From: Candidatus Dadabacteria bacterium UBA1144
Lineage (GTDB): Bacteria > Desulfobacterota_D > UBA1144
Assembly (NCBI GenBank): GCA_905181755.1
Contig: CAJIYY010000056.1
Location: 1 to 8,999, forward strand
Reading direction: 5' to 3'
Length of the DNA: 8,999 nucleotides
Shown: in pieces, positions 1 to 6,447 of the stretch
How the letters are laid out: every line of letters starts with the position of its first letter
Numbering within the stretch: the first letter of the stretch is position 1
Position numbers and translations under genes: made by a program
The notes under the pieces: generated by a model
Told to the model about the DNA's origin: nothing
The model's input: the letters and a program-made list of their open reading frames with translations, nothing else
The model's database searches: none

Positions 1-143
1 TAGTGAAGAATGAGCCAAAGATAAAATTGCTCGCGGATTGGAAACAAATATATTCCATATATAAGGAAGTGGTTTCTTTGAAAGATAAAAGTTCAGAGTT
101 GTTTGAGGAAGAAGTAATTTCTGTTACGGAGTTGTATTTATGA
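1..143 (+). CDS. 3' end of an unidentified gene upstream of crcB (partial)
   Basis: An open frame runs in from the window edge and stops at TGA 141-143. It gives about 46 residues of C-terminus, lysine- and glutamate-rich, ending in VTELYL. It contains a Trp-Lys-Gln stretch and looks like a soluble, probably helical tail. No motif here allows a family assignment. Its stop overlaps the crcB start as ATGA (140-143), so the two genes are almost certainly co-transcribed and translationally coupled. A GTG at position 3 is in frame, but with only two bases before it there is no basis for calling it a start; a truncated longer gene is more likely. Reality of the frame is supported by the coupling; function is unknown. 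Confidence 0.6.
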   Translation, partial: VKNEPKIKLLADWKQIYSIYKEVVSLKDKSSELFEEEVISVTELYL

Positions 144-511
144 TTAATTTACTTTTAACTGTTGGTCTGGGAGGAGCCCTAGGGGCTATCTTAAGATATA
201 TGTCTGGCTTATGGATAACCAACTTAATTCCTAATAGGCCGTATCTTGCTACTTTGCTTGTTAATGTTCTTGGATCCTTATTGATAGGATTGTTTTACTT
301 AGCTAGTGAATATTTGCAAATTAAGGACGAATTAAGACTTCTTTTAGTTGTTGGTTTCTTGGGGTCTTTAACAACTTTTTCAACTTTCAGCTATGAATTT
401 GTCTTAATGATAAACCAAAAGAGTTATCTTCTCGCTATCAGTTATATTGCTTTAAATTTATTTATAAGCGGAAGCCTTGTTTATATTATCTTAAAATTTG
501 TTAGGAATTAA
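140..511 (+). CDS. crcB: CrcB/Fluc fluoride ion channel
   Basis: This is a small four-helix inner-membrane protein that exports fluoride as a dual-topology dimer. The 123-residue length is normal for the family. Visible hallmarks are GGALGAILRY (residues 11-20) in helix 1, LLVNVLGSLLIG (39-50) in helix 2 with the conserved pore asparagine N42, and the GFLGSLTTFSTFS block (72-84) with the two phenylalanines F80 and F83 that line the fluoride path in characterised Fluc channels. Helix 4 is about residues 95-118. The ATG overlaps the upstream stop codon (ATGA), and CGGAG at 127-131 is a suitable ribosome site 8 bases upstream. No fluoride riboswitch fold is visible in the 139 bases before the start; control, if any, lies upstream with the partner gene. 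The stop codon lies one base from the convergent VWA gene's stop. Confidence 0.95.
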   Translation: MINLLLTVGLGGALGAILRYMSGLWITNLIPNRPYLATLLVNVLGSLLIGLFYLASEYLQIKDELRLLLVVGFLGSLTTFSTFSYEFVLMINQKSYLLAISYIALNLFISGSLVYIILKFVRN

Positions 512-512
512 T

Positions 513-1691
513 TTATTTTGAAAGGTGCTTAATCGCCTTGTTCACACCATCTATAGTAAAGTTAAACATTTTATTTTCAGTCAAATGCCTTGTATAGTCG
601 ATTGATTGAGAATAGTCCCAATCTTCTTTTGGAATTGGATTAATCCATGCTATCTTCTCAAAATGGTCTCTTATTTTTTTAAAATAAGACTCCCCAGATT
701 TTTCATTATAATGCTCTATAGAACCATTAACGTGAGTGATTTCATATATACCCATGGAGGCATCTCCAACAAATATTATTTTATAATCACTACTGTATTT
801 ATTTACTATATCGTCTAACCATACAACTTCTTCTCTACGTTCATTATTCTTCCAAACCCCTTCGTAAATAAAATTATGAAAATAAAAGTATTCCATATTC
901 TTAAATTCATATTTAGCAGCGGAGAAAAGTTCTTCGCATAATTTCACATATGGGTCCATAGAACCCCCTACATCAAAAAAAAGTAAAACTTTTACCTGGT
1001 TTTTTCTTTCCGGCTTAAGTCTTATGTCAACGAAACCACCATTATTAGCAGTCTTCTTTATCGTCTCCTCGATATCCAATTCTTCCTCGCCGTTAATCCT
1101 TGTGAATTTTCTTAATTTTTTTAAAACTACCTTTATGTTCCTTGTTCCTATTTCAACGTCATCATCAAGATTTATATATTTTCTCTTATCCCAAACTTTT
1201 GCGGCAGAGAAATTTCTATTTCCATCTTGGCCAACTCTAATACCAAAAGGATTGCTCCCATATGCTCCATAAGGTGAAGTTCCCCCTGTTCCTATCCACT
1301 TGCTGCCTCCTTGATGCCTTTTACGTTGTTCATTGAAGGTCTCCATGAATTTTTTCATTAATTCTTCCAGGTCAGCTAAAGATTTTATTTTATCTTTCTC
1401 TTCCTTAGATAAAGTTTTTTCAAATTGTTTTCTTAGCCATTCCTCGGGTATCTCTTGTTGAAGAAATTTGAGGTCTAAATCTGACATCCCATTAAAGAAG
1501 ATAGAAAATGCTCTATCAAATCGATCAAAGTACTTTTCATCCTTAACCATTATTGATCTGCTTAAATAATAAAAGTCTTCAGTTTTAAATTTTATTACAC
1601 CAAGCTGTAAAGCCTTAATTAAATCAAGCAGTTCCTTTAGGGTTGTTTTAATACCAGATTTTTTTAAAGTTAAAAAGAAGTCTATTAACAC
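513..1691 (-). CDS. CoxE-like von Willebrand factor A domain protein (MoxR partner)
   Basis: This 392-residue cytoplasmic protein belongs to the CoxE-like VWA family (COG3552 type). The N-terminus carries the family block MLIDFFLTLKKSGI, then DFYYLSRSIMVKDEKYFDRF (39-58). A Gly-rich linker follows at about 133-157 (IGTGGTSPYGAYG). The C-terminal half is the VWA domain with the metal-site motif D240-V-G-G-S244, then FVGDASM (307-313) as a second acidic loop. The DxGxS form instead of DxSxS is usual in this family. Such proteins work with MoxR ATPases in metallo-enzyme assembly, as CoxD/CoxE do for CO dehydrogenase; the client here is unknown and no likely client is encoded in the window. The start is GTG, whose G is the last base of the moxR TAG stop; GAGG six bases upstream on the minus strand supports it. 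Translation is therefore coupled to moxR. Confidence 0.9.
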   Translation of the reverse strand: MLIDFFLTLKKSGIKTTLKELLDLIKALQLGVIKFKTEDFYYLSRSIMVKDEKYFDRFDRAFSIFFNGMSDLDLKFLQQEIPEEWLRKQFEKTLSKEEKDKIKSLADLEELMKKFMETFNEQRKRHQGGSKWIGTGGTSPYGAYGSNPFGIRVGQDGNRNFSAAKVWDKRKYINLDDDVEIGTRNIKVVLKKLRKFTRINGEEELDIEETIKKTANNGGFVDIRLKPERKNQVKVLLFFDVGGSMDPYVKLCEELFSAAKYEFKNMEYFYFHNFIYEGVWKNNERREEVVWLDDIVNKYSSDYKIIFVGDASMGIYEITHVNGSIEHYNEKSGESYFKKIRDHFEKIAWINPIPKEDWDYSQSIDYTRHLTENKMFNFTIDGVNKAIKHLSK

Positions 1692-2536
1692 TACTTGCCT
1701 CTTCTAAGCATAAACCTTAATCTTTCAAGCATTTGTACATCTTGTTCGTTCTTTATAAGAGCTCCGTGTAGAGGTGGGATAGCTTTGCTTTCGTCTCTTT
1801 CTTGAAGAATATCCCTAGGTATGTCGTCGGAAAGTAAAAGTTTGATCCAATCAATTAATTCTGAAGTAGAAGGGTTCTTCTTTAAACCAGGGACTTCTCT
1901 TAGTTCAAAAAAAATATCTAAGGCTTCTGATAGGAGTTTCTTCTTAATCTTTGGGAAGTGAACATCAACAATTTTCTCCATTACATCTCGTTCTGGAAAG
2001 TTAATATAATGAAAAATACATCTTCTTAGGAAAGCATCTGGCAATTCTTTCTCATTATTGCTTGTTATTATGACTATTGGCCTATTTTTCGCAACTATGT
2101 TTTTCTTTGTTTCATAAACATAGAATTCCATCTTATCTAGCTCTAATAACAAGTCGTTTGGGAACTCTATGTCAGCTTTATCTATCTCGTCAATCAATAA
2201 AACAATCTTCTTGTTAGCCTCAAAAGCTTCCCAAAGTTTTCCTTTGATTATATAGTTTGAAATGTCTTGAATTCTAGAGTCACCCAACTGAGAGTCTCTT
2301 AGCCTTGTTATAGCATCATATTCATAAAGTCCTTGTTGAGCCTTAGTAGTAGACTTGATATGCCATTTTATAATTTCCGTACCAACTGATTTTGCGACTT
2401 CCTCTGCAAGCAAGGTCTTACCGGTACCAGGCTCACCTTTAATCAATAAAGGTTTTTCAAGAGTAATCGAGGCATTGACGGCCAGCTCTAAGTCTGGAGT
2501 TGCAATATAATTCTCTGTACTAGTAAATTTTTTCAT
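1691..2536 (-). CDS. MoxR-family AAA+ ATPase
   Basis: This 281-residue MoxR-type AAA+ ATPase is a chaperone-like remodeller acting with a VWA protein. Using the ATG start, Walker A is GEPGTGKT (34-41), Walker B IVLLIDEID (111-119), sensor 1 the TSNNEKE stretch (N160), the arginine-finger region FLRRC (169-173) and the sensor-2-side PSTSELIDW (222-230). All catalytic elements are intact. It overlaps the CoxE-like VWA gene by one base, forming a two-gene operon of the CoxD/CoxE kind. I chose ATG 2536-2534: residues before it (an extension from TTG at 2563) are Asn/Phe-rich, unlike the family, and would lie across a perfect TATAAT. No Shine-Dalgarno precedes either start. That hexamer lies just six bases before the ATG, so the mRNA may be leaderless. 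Confidence 0.93.
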   Translation of the reverse strand: MKKFTSTENYIATPDLELAVNASITLEKPLLIKGEPGTGKTLLAEEVAKSVGTEIIKWHIKSTTKAQQGLYEYDAITRLRDSQLGDSRIQDISNYIIKGKLWEAFEANKKIVLLIDEIDKADIEFPNDLLLELDKMEFYVYETKKNIVAKNRPIVIITSNNEKELPDAFLRRCIFHYINFPERDVMEKIVDVHFPKIKKKLLSEALDIFFELREVPGLKKNPSTSELIDWIKLLLSDDIPRDILQERDESKAIPPLHGALIKNEQDVQMLERLRFMLRRGK

Positions 2537-2542
2537 TTGATT

Positions 2543-2548
2543 ATTATA
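2543..2548 (-). promoter_or_regulatory. Candidate -10 box for the moxR-VWA operon
   Basis: A perfect TATAAT on the minus strand lies six bases before the chosen moxR ATG. Transcription would start at or beside the ATG, giving a leaderless message, consistent with the absence of a ribosome site. The -35 region at a 17-base spacing (2566-2571, CTTTTT) is poor, and in DNA this AT-rich a TATAAT can occur by chance, so confidence is modest. Confidence 0.35.
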
Positions 2549-2629
2549 ATTGTTAAAAAACAATTAAAAAGGTTAAAATTTATAATTATATGTTATAAAT
2601 TCTTTGTATTTATAAAAAAGAGGTGAAGT

Positions 2630-3124
2630 ATGTCCGACAGGTTAACAAAGAAATCTACCGTAGCTACGAGTAGTATTATGGTTTTTCCAAGTGATACAAA
2701 TGATTATGGAACTATGTATGGTGGTCGATTGATTGAGATGATGGACATGGTGGGAGGAATATGTGCTAGAAGATTTTCTAGTCATAAAGCGGTTACAGCT
2801 TCTATAGAAGATATGCAGTTTAACAAACCTATCAACAGAGGTGACATAATAGAGTTTACTGCAAGAGTCATTTATACGGGTAGAACTTCTATGGTTATAA
2901 AAACTAAAGTAACAAGGGAAGGATATGATGAAGTTAAAGAAGTCTGCGCTCGTGCATACTTTGTTTTTGTTTCTATGGATTCTAAAGGTAAACCTGTGGA
3001 GGTTCCTGAGCTGATGGTTTTAACTTTAAAAGAAGAGAAGAACCATAAGATTGGAACGGAGATTAGAAAAAGACAAGCCTTAGAAGAAAAGAGGTTTGAA
3101 ATTGAATTAAAAGAGAACTTGTAG
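2630..3124 (+). CDS. Acyl-CoA thioesterase, hotdog fold (YciA/YkhA type)
   Basis: This 164-residue single-hotdog-domain acyl-CoA thioesterase hydrolyses acyl-CoA to free acid and CoA in the cytoplasm. The conserved segment VFPSDTNDYGTMYGGRLIEM (18-37) contains N24 and the GG of the hotdog helix entry, followed by D39 in the central helix. VTASIEDMQFNKPINRGDII and YTGRTSM are further family blocks, and GKPVEVPEL closes the domain. The C-terminal 35 residues are charged and probably helical. The start is well fixed by AGGTG at 2621-2625, four bases before the ATG. A weak candidate -10 (TATAAA, 2594-2599) lies in the divergent gap shared with moxR. The stop codon abuts the lgt ATG directly, so the two are co-translated. 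Acyl-chain specificity cannot be read from sequence. Confidence 0.9.
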   Translation: MSDRLTKKSTVATSSIMVFPSDTNDYGTMYGGRLIEMMDMVGGICARRFSSHKAVTASIEDMQFNKPINRGDIIEFTARVIYTGRTSMVIKTKVTREGYDEVKEVCARAYFVFVSMDSKGKPVEVPELMVLTLKEEKNHKIGTEIRKRQALEEKRFEIELKENL

Positions 3125-3946
3125 ATGGTTCCTTTTCTTGTTTGGGACCACTCTCCTTTTATTTATACATCAGACTTTATTTCTATTAGATATTACTCAG
3201 TCCTTTTTGCTGCTGGCCTTCTTTTTCTTCTTTTTAGGCTAATAAAAGACCTATCTCTTAATATGGATAAGGAGTTCATTGAGAGCAGCTTTTTTAGTCT
3301 TGTATTTTTCATGTTGTTGGGATCGCGTATTTTCCACTGTTTATTTTATGAGTATGGATATTATTCAACTAATCTTTTAGAAATTCTTATCCCCTTCAGA
3401 CTTTCACCTCTCCATTTTACAGGGTATCAAGGACTTTCAAGCCATGGTGGTTTTTTAGGTGCTGCACTTTATCTTTTTCTTTTTTTTAGAAAAAAAGTTA
3501 GTCCAATTATTTTCTTTAAATTTTTGGACTCAATCCTTCTAAATTCTCTTATTTTTGCCTCTCTAGTTAGAATTGGTAATTTTTACAACTCTGAGATTAT
3601 CGGGAAGCCCTGCCTCTATCTTTTTTGTTTGGCTTTCCCATCTTCTGGGTACGGGTTAATTCCGCGCCATCCTGTTCAGCTTTATGAGGCATTCATCTAT
3701 TTGATTACTTTTCTGTCTATTCTATTTTACAAACACAGAGCTAGTATAAGTATAGGGAAGGTTTCATTGTATGTTGTTACAGTAGCGGGAATTATGAGAT
3801 TTTCATTAGAATTTTTTAAAGAAACTCAGTCAGATATTGTATTAATCTTCTTAAATATGGGACAATTTTTGTCTATTGTCTCATACTCAATTTTCATTAC
3901 CGTCTTTATTTATTTGTATAGAAATTTAAATAATGAAAAAAATTAA
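3125..3946 (+). CDS. lgt: Prolipoprotein diacylglyceryl transferase
   Basis: This inner-membrane enzyme transfers diacylglyceryl from phosphatidylglycerol to the lipobox cysteine of prolipoproteins, the first step of lipoprotein maturation. The 273 residues hold about seven hydrophobic segments. Visible key sites are SSHGG (105-109, H107), the signature-like VRIGNFYNSEIIG (148-160, with R149, N152, E157), RHPVQLYEA (181-189) and MRFSLEFFKE (224-233, R225 and E229), matching residues known to be essential in E. coli Lgt. The signature departs from the PROSITE form: Val148 replaces Gly and Tyr154 is non-standard. LSSHGG, NSEIIG and LNMGQFLSI resemble Bacteroidetes Lgt as I remember it, so transfer is possible but untested. 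The ATG follows the thioesterase stop with no gap; the ABC exporter follows after 20 bases. Confidence 0.93.
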   Translation: MVPFLVWDHSPFIYTSDFISIRYYSVLFAAGLLFLLFRLIKDLSLNMDKEFIESSFFSLVFFMLLGSRIFHCLFYEYGYYSTNLLEILIPFRLSPLHFTGYQGLSSHGGFLGAALYLFLFFRKKVSPIIFFKFLDSILLNSLIFASLVRIGNFYNSEIIGKPCLYLFCLAFPSSGYGLIPRHPVQLYEAFIYLITFLSILFYKHRASISIGKVSLYVVTVAGIMRFSLEFFKETQSDIVLIFLNMGQFLSIVSYSIFITVFIYLYRNLNNEKN

Positions 3947-3966
3947 ATAATCAATTAATATTAGTT

Positions 3967-5916
3967 ATGCCTGATAATAATTTTAGATTTAACAAAGAGC
4001 TCTTGAATAGGTTTGTTAATATTGCCCAACCTTACTTTTTCCCTCTTGCCGCACCTAGTTCGTCTCTAAGGTTAATCCTCCTTTTAATTTCTTCAGTTCT
4101 ATTTGTTATGTCTGTCTGCTATTTTGGAATAATCGCTATAGGTTGGATCCTACAATACTTTTATCCAATTTTTATGAGTGATGTCGCTCCAAACTTTAAG
4201 TTGTATATAGAAAATTTACAATCTACGAAATTGTCAGCTCTCTCCATATTAACTATTTTAGGGTCGCTACTTCTTTTTAAATATAACTATATATATATTA
4301 AGGATAAGTTAAGACCTTGGCTTCTTATAGTAGGGATTCTAATCCTGCTTTTTTGTGTAACTGGCTTAAACGTATCTTTAAGTTATGTTTTTAGATTTTT
4401 AGATACTTCTCTTAATGTTAGGAATGAGAATGCTTTCTGGGACTTTTTATGGGTCTACGGATTCATAGTATTAATTGCTTTGCCTGTAATTTCTCTATAT
4501 AGGTATGCTCGACTTAAGTTTGGAAGATATTGGAGAGAATGGCTTACTAATGATTTTATAGAAAGGTACTTTAAAAACAGGGCTTTTTATATATTAGACT
4601 CCAATGCTCAAAATTCTGATATTGACAATCCAGATCAAAGAATAGCTGAAGATATTAAAAACTTTACTAGCGTAACTCTGAGTTTCTTAATTGATATCCT
4701 GCAAGCAATACTCACTGTAACTGCTTTTAGTGCAATCTTGTGGTCAATCTCTAAGACTCTTACGGTCGGATTGTTAATATATGTAGGAATTGGAACTTGG
4801 ATTGCTATTTATACTGGCAGGAAGATGATTAAGATTTACTACGATCAATTAAGGTTGGAGGCAGATTTCAGATATGGGTTGGTTCATGTTAGAGATAATT
4901 CTGAATCAATTGCGTTTTATTCTGGAGAAAAAAAAGAAATAAGAACTATATTAAACAGATTATTTAAGGCCCTTAGGAATTATGATTTATGGATAATATG
5001 GCAGTCAATAGTGGATCTTTTTCAATTCTCTTATTCTAATTTGATGAGATTCCCTGTCTATTTATTGGTTGCCCCTTTGTATTTTTCTGGAGAGATTGAT
5101 TTTGGTACCATAACTCAAGCTTGGATTGCTTTTTTCCAGGTTTTTGGTGCTTTATCAATTGTCACAAATCAAATAGAAAGCATCTCAGCTTTTTCAGCTA
5201 GCATTTTTAGGCTCGGCAATTTTGACAAAACTCTTAATCTAATTGCTAATAGTAATCCGGACAAGGAATCCATTAAGTATGCTCAATCCAATACTTTAGA
5301 CTTTGACAATGTTACTGTAAAAACTCCCGATAATCTTAGGGTATTAGTTAAAAACTTAAGTCTCTCACTAAGCAAAGGCGACAGGCTTATGATAGTTGGT
5401 GAAAGTGGAGTAGGTAAGAGCTCTTTGTTGAGATCAGTTGCAGGATTATGGGATTTTGGTTCTGGTTTGATTAAAAAACCGAATTTAATAAATACGATGT
5501 TCTTACCTCAACAACCCTATATGTTACTTGGAACTTTAAAGGAACAAATTTGCTATCCTAGTTCAAAAGATGATTTTGAACTTGAGGAACTTACCAGTGT
5601 CCTAAGGGAAGTTGGGCTTGCTCAACTTATAAAAGAGCATAATGTTAACGAGGTAAAGGATTGGTCAAGAGTGCTTTCTGTTGGGGAACAGCAAAGGATG
5701 GCATTCGCCAGAATCTTAATTAATAAGCCAGAGTTTGTAATACTAGATGAGGGAACAAGCGCTTTGGATACTGAGAACGAGAAGAATCTTTATAAAATAC
5801 TAGACGAGCTAAATATATCATATATAAGTGTAGGCCATAGAAAAGAGATCAAGCAATTTCATAATCTAATTCTAACTATTCTTCCTAACGGTGGGTATAA
5901 AGTAGATAAAAACTAG
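3967..5916 (+). CDS. ABC exporter half-transporter, fused permease and ATPase (YddA/SbmA type)
   Basis: This 649-residue fused transporter has an N-terminal membrane domain of the ABC_membrane_2 (SbmA/BacA, ABCD-like) type and a C-terminal ATPase; it would act as a homodimer in the inner membrane. Hydrophobic segments are near residues 37-68, 90-106, 117-140, 160-178, 240-282 and 363-405. The motif SDIDNPDQRIAEDI (217-230) and the FRYGLVHVRDNSESIAFY stretch (301-318) mark the subfamily. The ATPase has Walker A GESGVGKS (478-485), Q-loop PQQPYMLLGTL (514-524), signature LSVGEQQ (570-576), Walker B VILDE (591-595) and H-loop H624, all intact. The substrate is unknown; relatives move peptides, cobalamin or fatty acyl compounds. 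The wording is strikingly like cyanobacterial members. It sits 20 bases after lgt with no Shine-Dalgarno before its ATG. Confidence 0.92.
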   Translation: MPDNNFRFNKELLNRFVNIAQPYFFPLAAPSSSLRLILLLISSVLFVMSVCYFGIIAIGWILQYFYPIFMSDVAPNFKLYIENLQSTKLSALSILTILGSLLLFKYNYIYIKDKLRPWLLIVGILILLFCVTGLNVSLSYVFRFLDTSLNVRNENAFWDFLWVYGFIVLIALPVISLYRYARLKFGRYWREWLTNDFIERYFKNRAFYILDSNAQNSDIDNPDQRIAEDIKNFTSVTLSFLIDILQAILTVTAFSAILWSISKTLTVGLLIYVGIGTWIAIYTGRKMIKIYYDQLRLEADFRYGLVHVRDNSESIAFYSGEKKEIRTILNRLFKALRNYDLWIIWQSIVDLFQFSYSNLMRFPVYLLVAPLYFSGEIDFGTITQAWIAFFQVFGALSIVTNQIESISAFSASIFRLGNFDKTLNLIANSNPDKESIKYAQSNTLDFDNVTVKTPDNLRVLVKNLSLSLSKGDRLMIVGESGVGKSSLLRSVAGLWDFGSGLIKKPNLINTMFLPQQPYMLLGTLKEQICYPSSKDDFELEELTSVLREVGLAQLIKEHNVNEVKDWSRVLSVGEQQRMAFARILINKPEFVILDEGTSALDTENEKNLYKILDELNISYISVGHRKEIKQFHNLILTILPNGGYKVDKN

Positions 5917-5937
5917 GAACTGATCTAGTTGTTTTTT
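5911..5937 (+). terminator. Rho-independent terminator after the ABC exporter
   Basis: AACTAG (5911-5916) pairs perfectly with CTAGTT (5925-5930) across an eight-base loop, followed by G and six T residues (5932-5937). The stem is short and AT-rich, so termination may be weak. The exporter's TAG stop codon (5914-5916) is inside the 5' arm. The position separates the thioesterase-lgt-ABC operon from the rpmJ promoter immediately downstream. Confidence 0.5.
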
Positions 5938-5957
5938 CTAAGAATTCTTTGAAACAA

Positions 5958-5986
5958 TTGACAACAAATACCTTATAGGTTTTAAT
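5958..5986 (+). promoter_or_regulatory. Sigma70-type promoter of rpmJ
   Basis: A consensus -35 TTGACA (5958-5963), an exact 17-base spacer and TTTAAT (5981-5986, five of six matches to TATAAT) form the best promoter in the window. The expected transcription start, about seven bases after the -10, falls at 5993-5995, on or next to the rpmJ ATG at 5995. Confidence 0.65.
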
Positions 5987-5994
5987 AATGGACT

Positions 5995-6144
5995 ATGAAA
6001 GTTGTAAGTTCCATTGGAAGCATGAAAGATAGGCACCCTGATTGTCAGGTAGTTAAAAGGCGTGGAAGAATATATGTTATTTGCAAGGCTGAACCCAAGT
6101 TCAAAGTTAGGCAAGGTTACAAGAAGAAGAGAAACAAGCTTTAG
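5995..6144 (+). CDS. rpmJ: Ribosomal protein bL36 (YkgO-like, zinc-ligand-poor form)
   Basis: This 49-residue, strongly basic protein is the large-subunit protein bL36. It begins MKVVSSIGSM and contains RHPDCQVVKRRGR (13-25), YVIC (27-30) and KFKVRQG (35-41), then a lysine-rich tail KKKRNKL. Compared with the zinc-binding form (three Cys plus His), C17 and C30 remain, His14 sits where the first Cys would be, and Phe36 replaces the last His. This is the pattern of E. coli YkgO, the zinc-independent paralogue; related forms are the usual bL36 of Alphaproteobacteria, normally about 41 residues, so the tail is an extension. It has its own strong promoter, no Shine-Dalgarno and a predicted leader of 0-2 bases. 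Its stop abuts the stop of the opposite-strand gene with no base between. Confidence 0.93.
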   Translation: MKVVSSIGSMKDRHPDCQVVKRRGRIYVICKAEPKFKVRQGYKKKRNKL

Positions 6145-6441
6145 TTACCCGTACGGATTACCCATAGCATGATACAGAATTTCTACTACACGTTTTTTCT
6201 TGTCTACAACTATATGTTTGCTTTGACCATTTGGAAATTTATCATCTATATATGAATTAGCTTGCTCGATTGTCGCTTCTTCAATATGAAGGTCATAAGT
6301 TAATGGATCTATTGAGCATGTGGCAATAATAGTTTGTGTAACAGAATCTTTTGCAATCCCATCAACAAGGTATTCTTTACAAAATTGTTTAGTAAGTTTA
6401 TTTGTAACGGTTATGAAGAAAGGTTTTTTTTTAAATTTCAT
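6145..6441 (-). CDS. Uncharacterised 98-residue protein
   Basis: I do not recognise this protein. It starts MKFKKKPFFITV, so a basic N-terminus leads into a probable beta-strand, and ends in HAMGNPYG. It has two cysteines (C21, C42), an acidic middle (about 45-68), and a basic KKKRVVEILY strand near the end (81-90). No transmembrane segment or signal peptide is evident, suggesting a small soluble cytoplasmic protein. I chose ATG 6441-6439 over an in-frame TTG two codons upstream because the TTG has no support. No Shine-Dalgarno precedes it, but a good promoter ends six bases before the ATG, which supports the gene being real and possibly leaderless. It faces rpmJ stop to stop. Codon use (AT-rich) is like that of its neighbours. 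Confidence 0.7.
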   Translation of the reverse strand: MKFKKKPFFITVTNKLTKQFCKEYLVDGIAKDSVTQTIIATCSIDPLTYDLHIEEATIEQANSYIDDKFPNGQSKHIVVDKKKRVVEILYHAMGNPYG

Positions 6442-6447
6442 TATCAA

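Noticed and set aside
1..139. A fluoride riboswitch before crcB
   Set aside because: The region is coding for the upstream gene's end, crcB starts inside that gene's stop codon, and no riboswitch-like pseudoknot pattern is apparent.
966..980. A missing serine in the VWA metal-site motif (DVGGS rather than DxSxS)
   Set aside because: The DVGGSM form is, as I know the CoxE-like family, its normal sequence, so it is not evidence of lost function.
1024..1272. An open frame on the plus strand (and another at 606-818) opposite the VWA gene
   Set aside because: Both lie fully antisense to a well-supported CoxE-like protein, have no recognisable motif, and are expected by chance in AT-rich complementary sequence.
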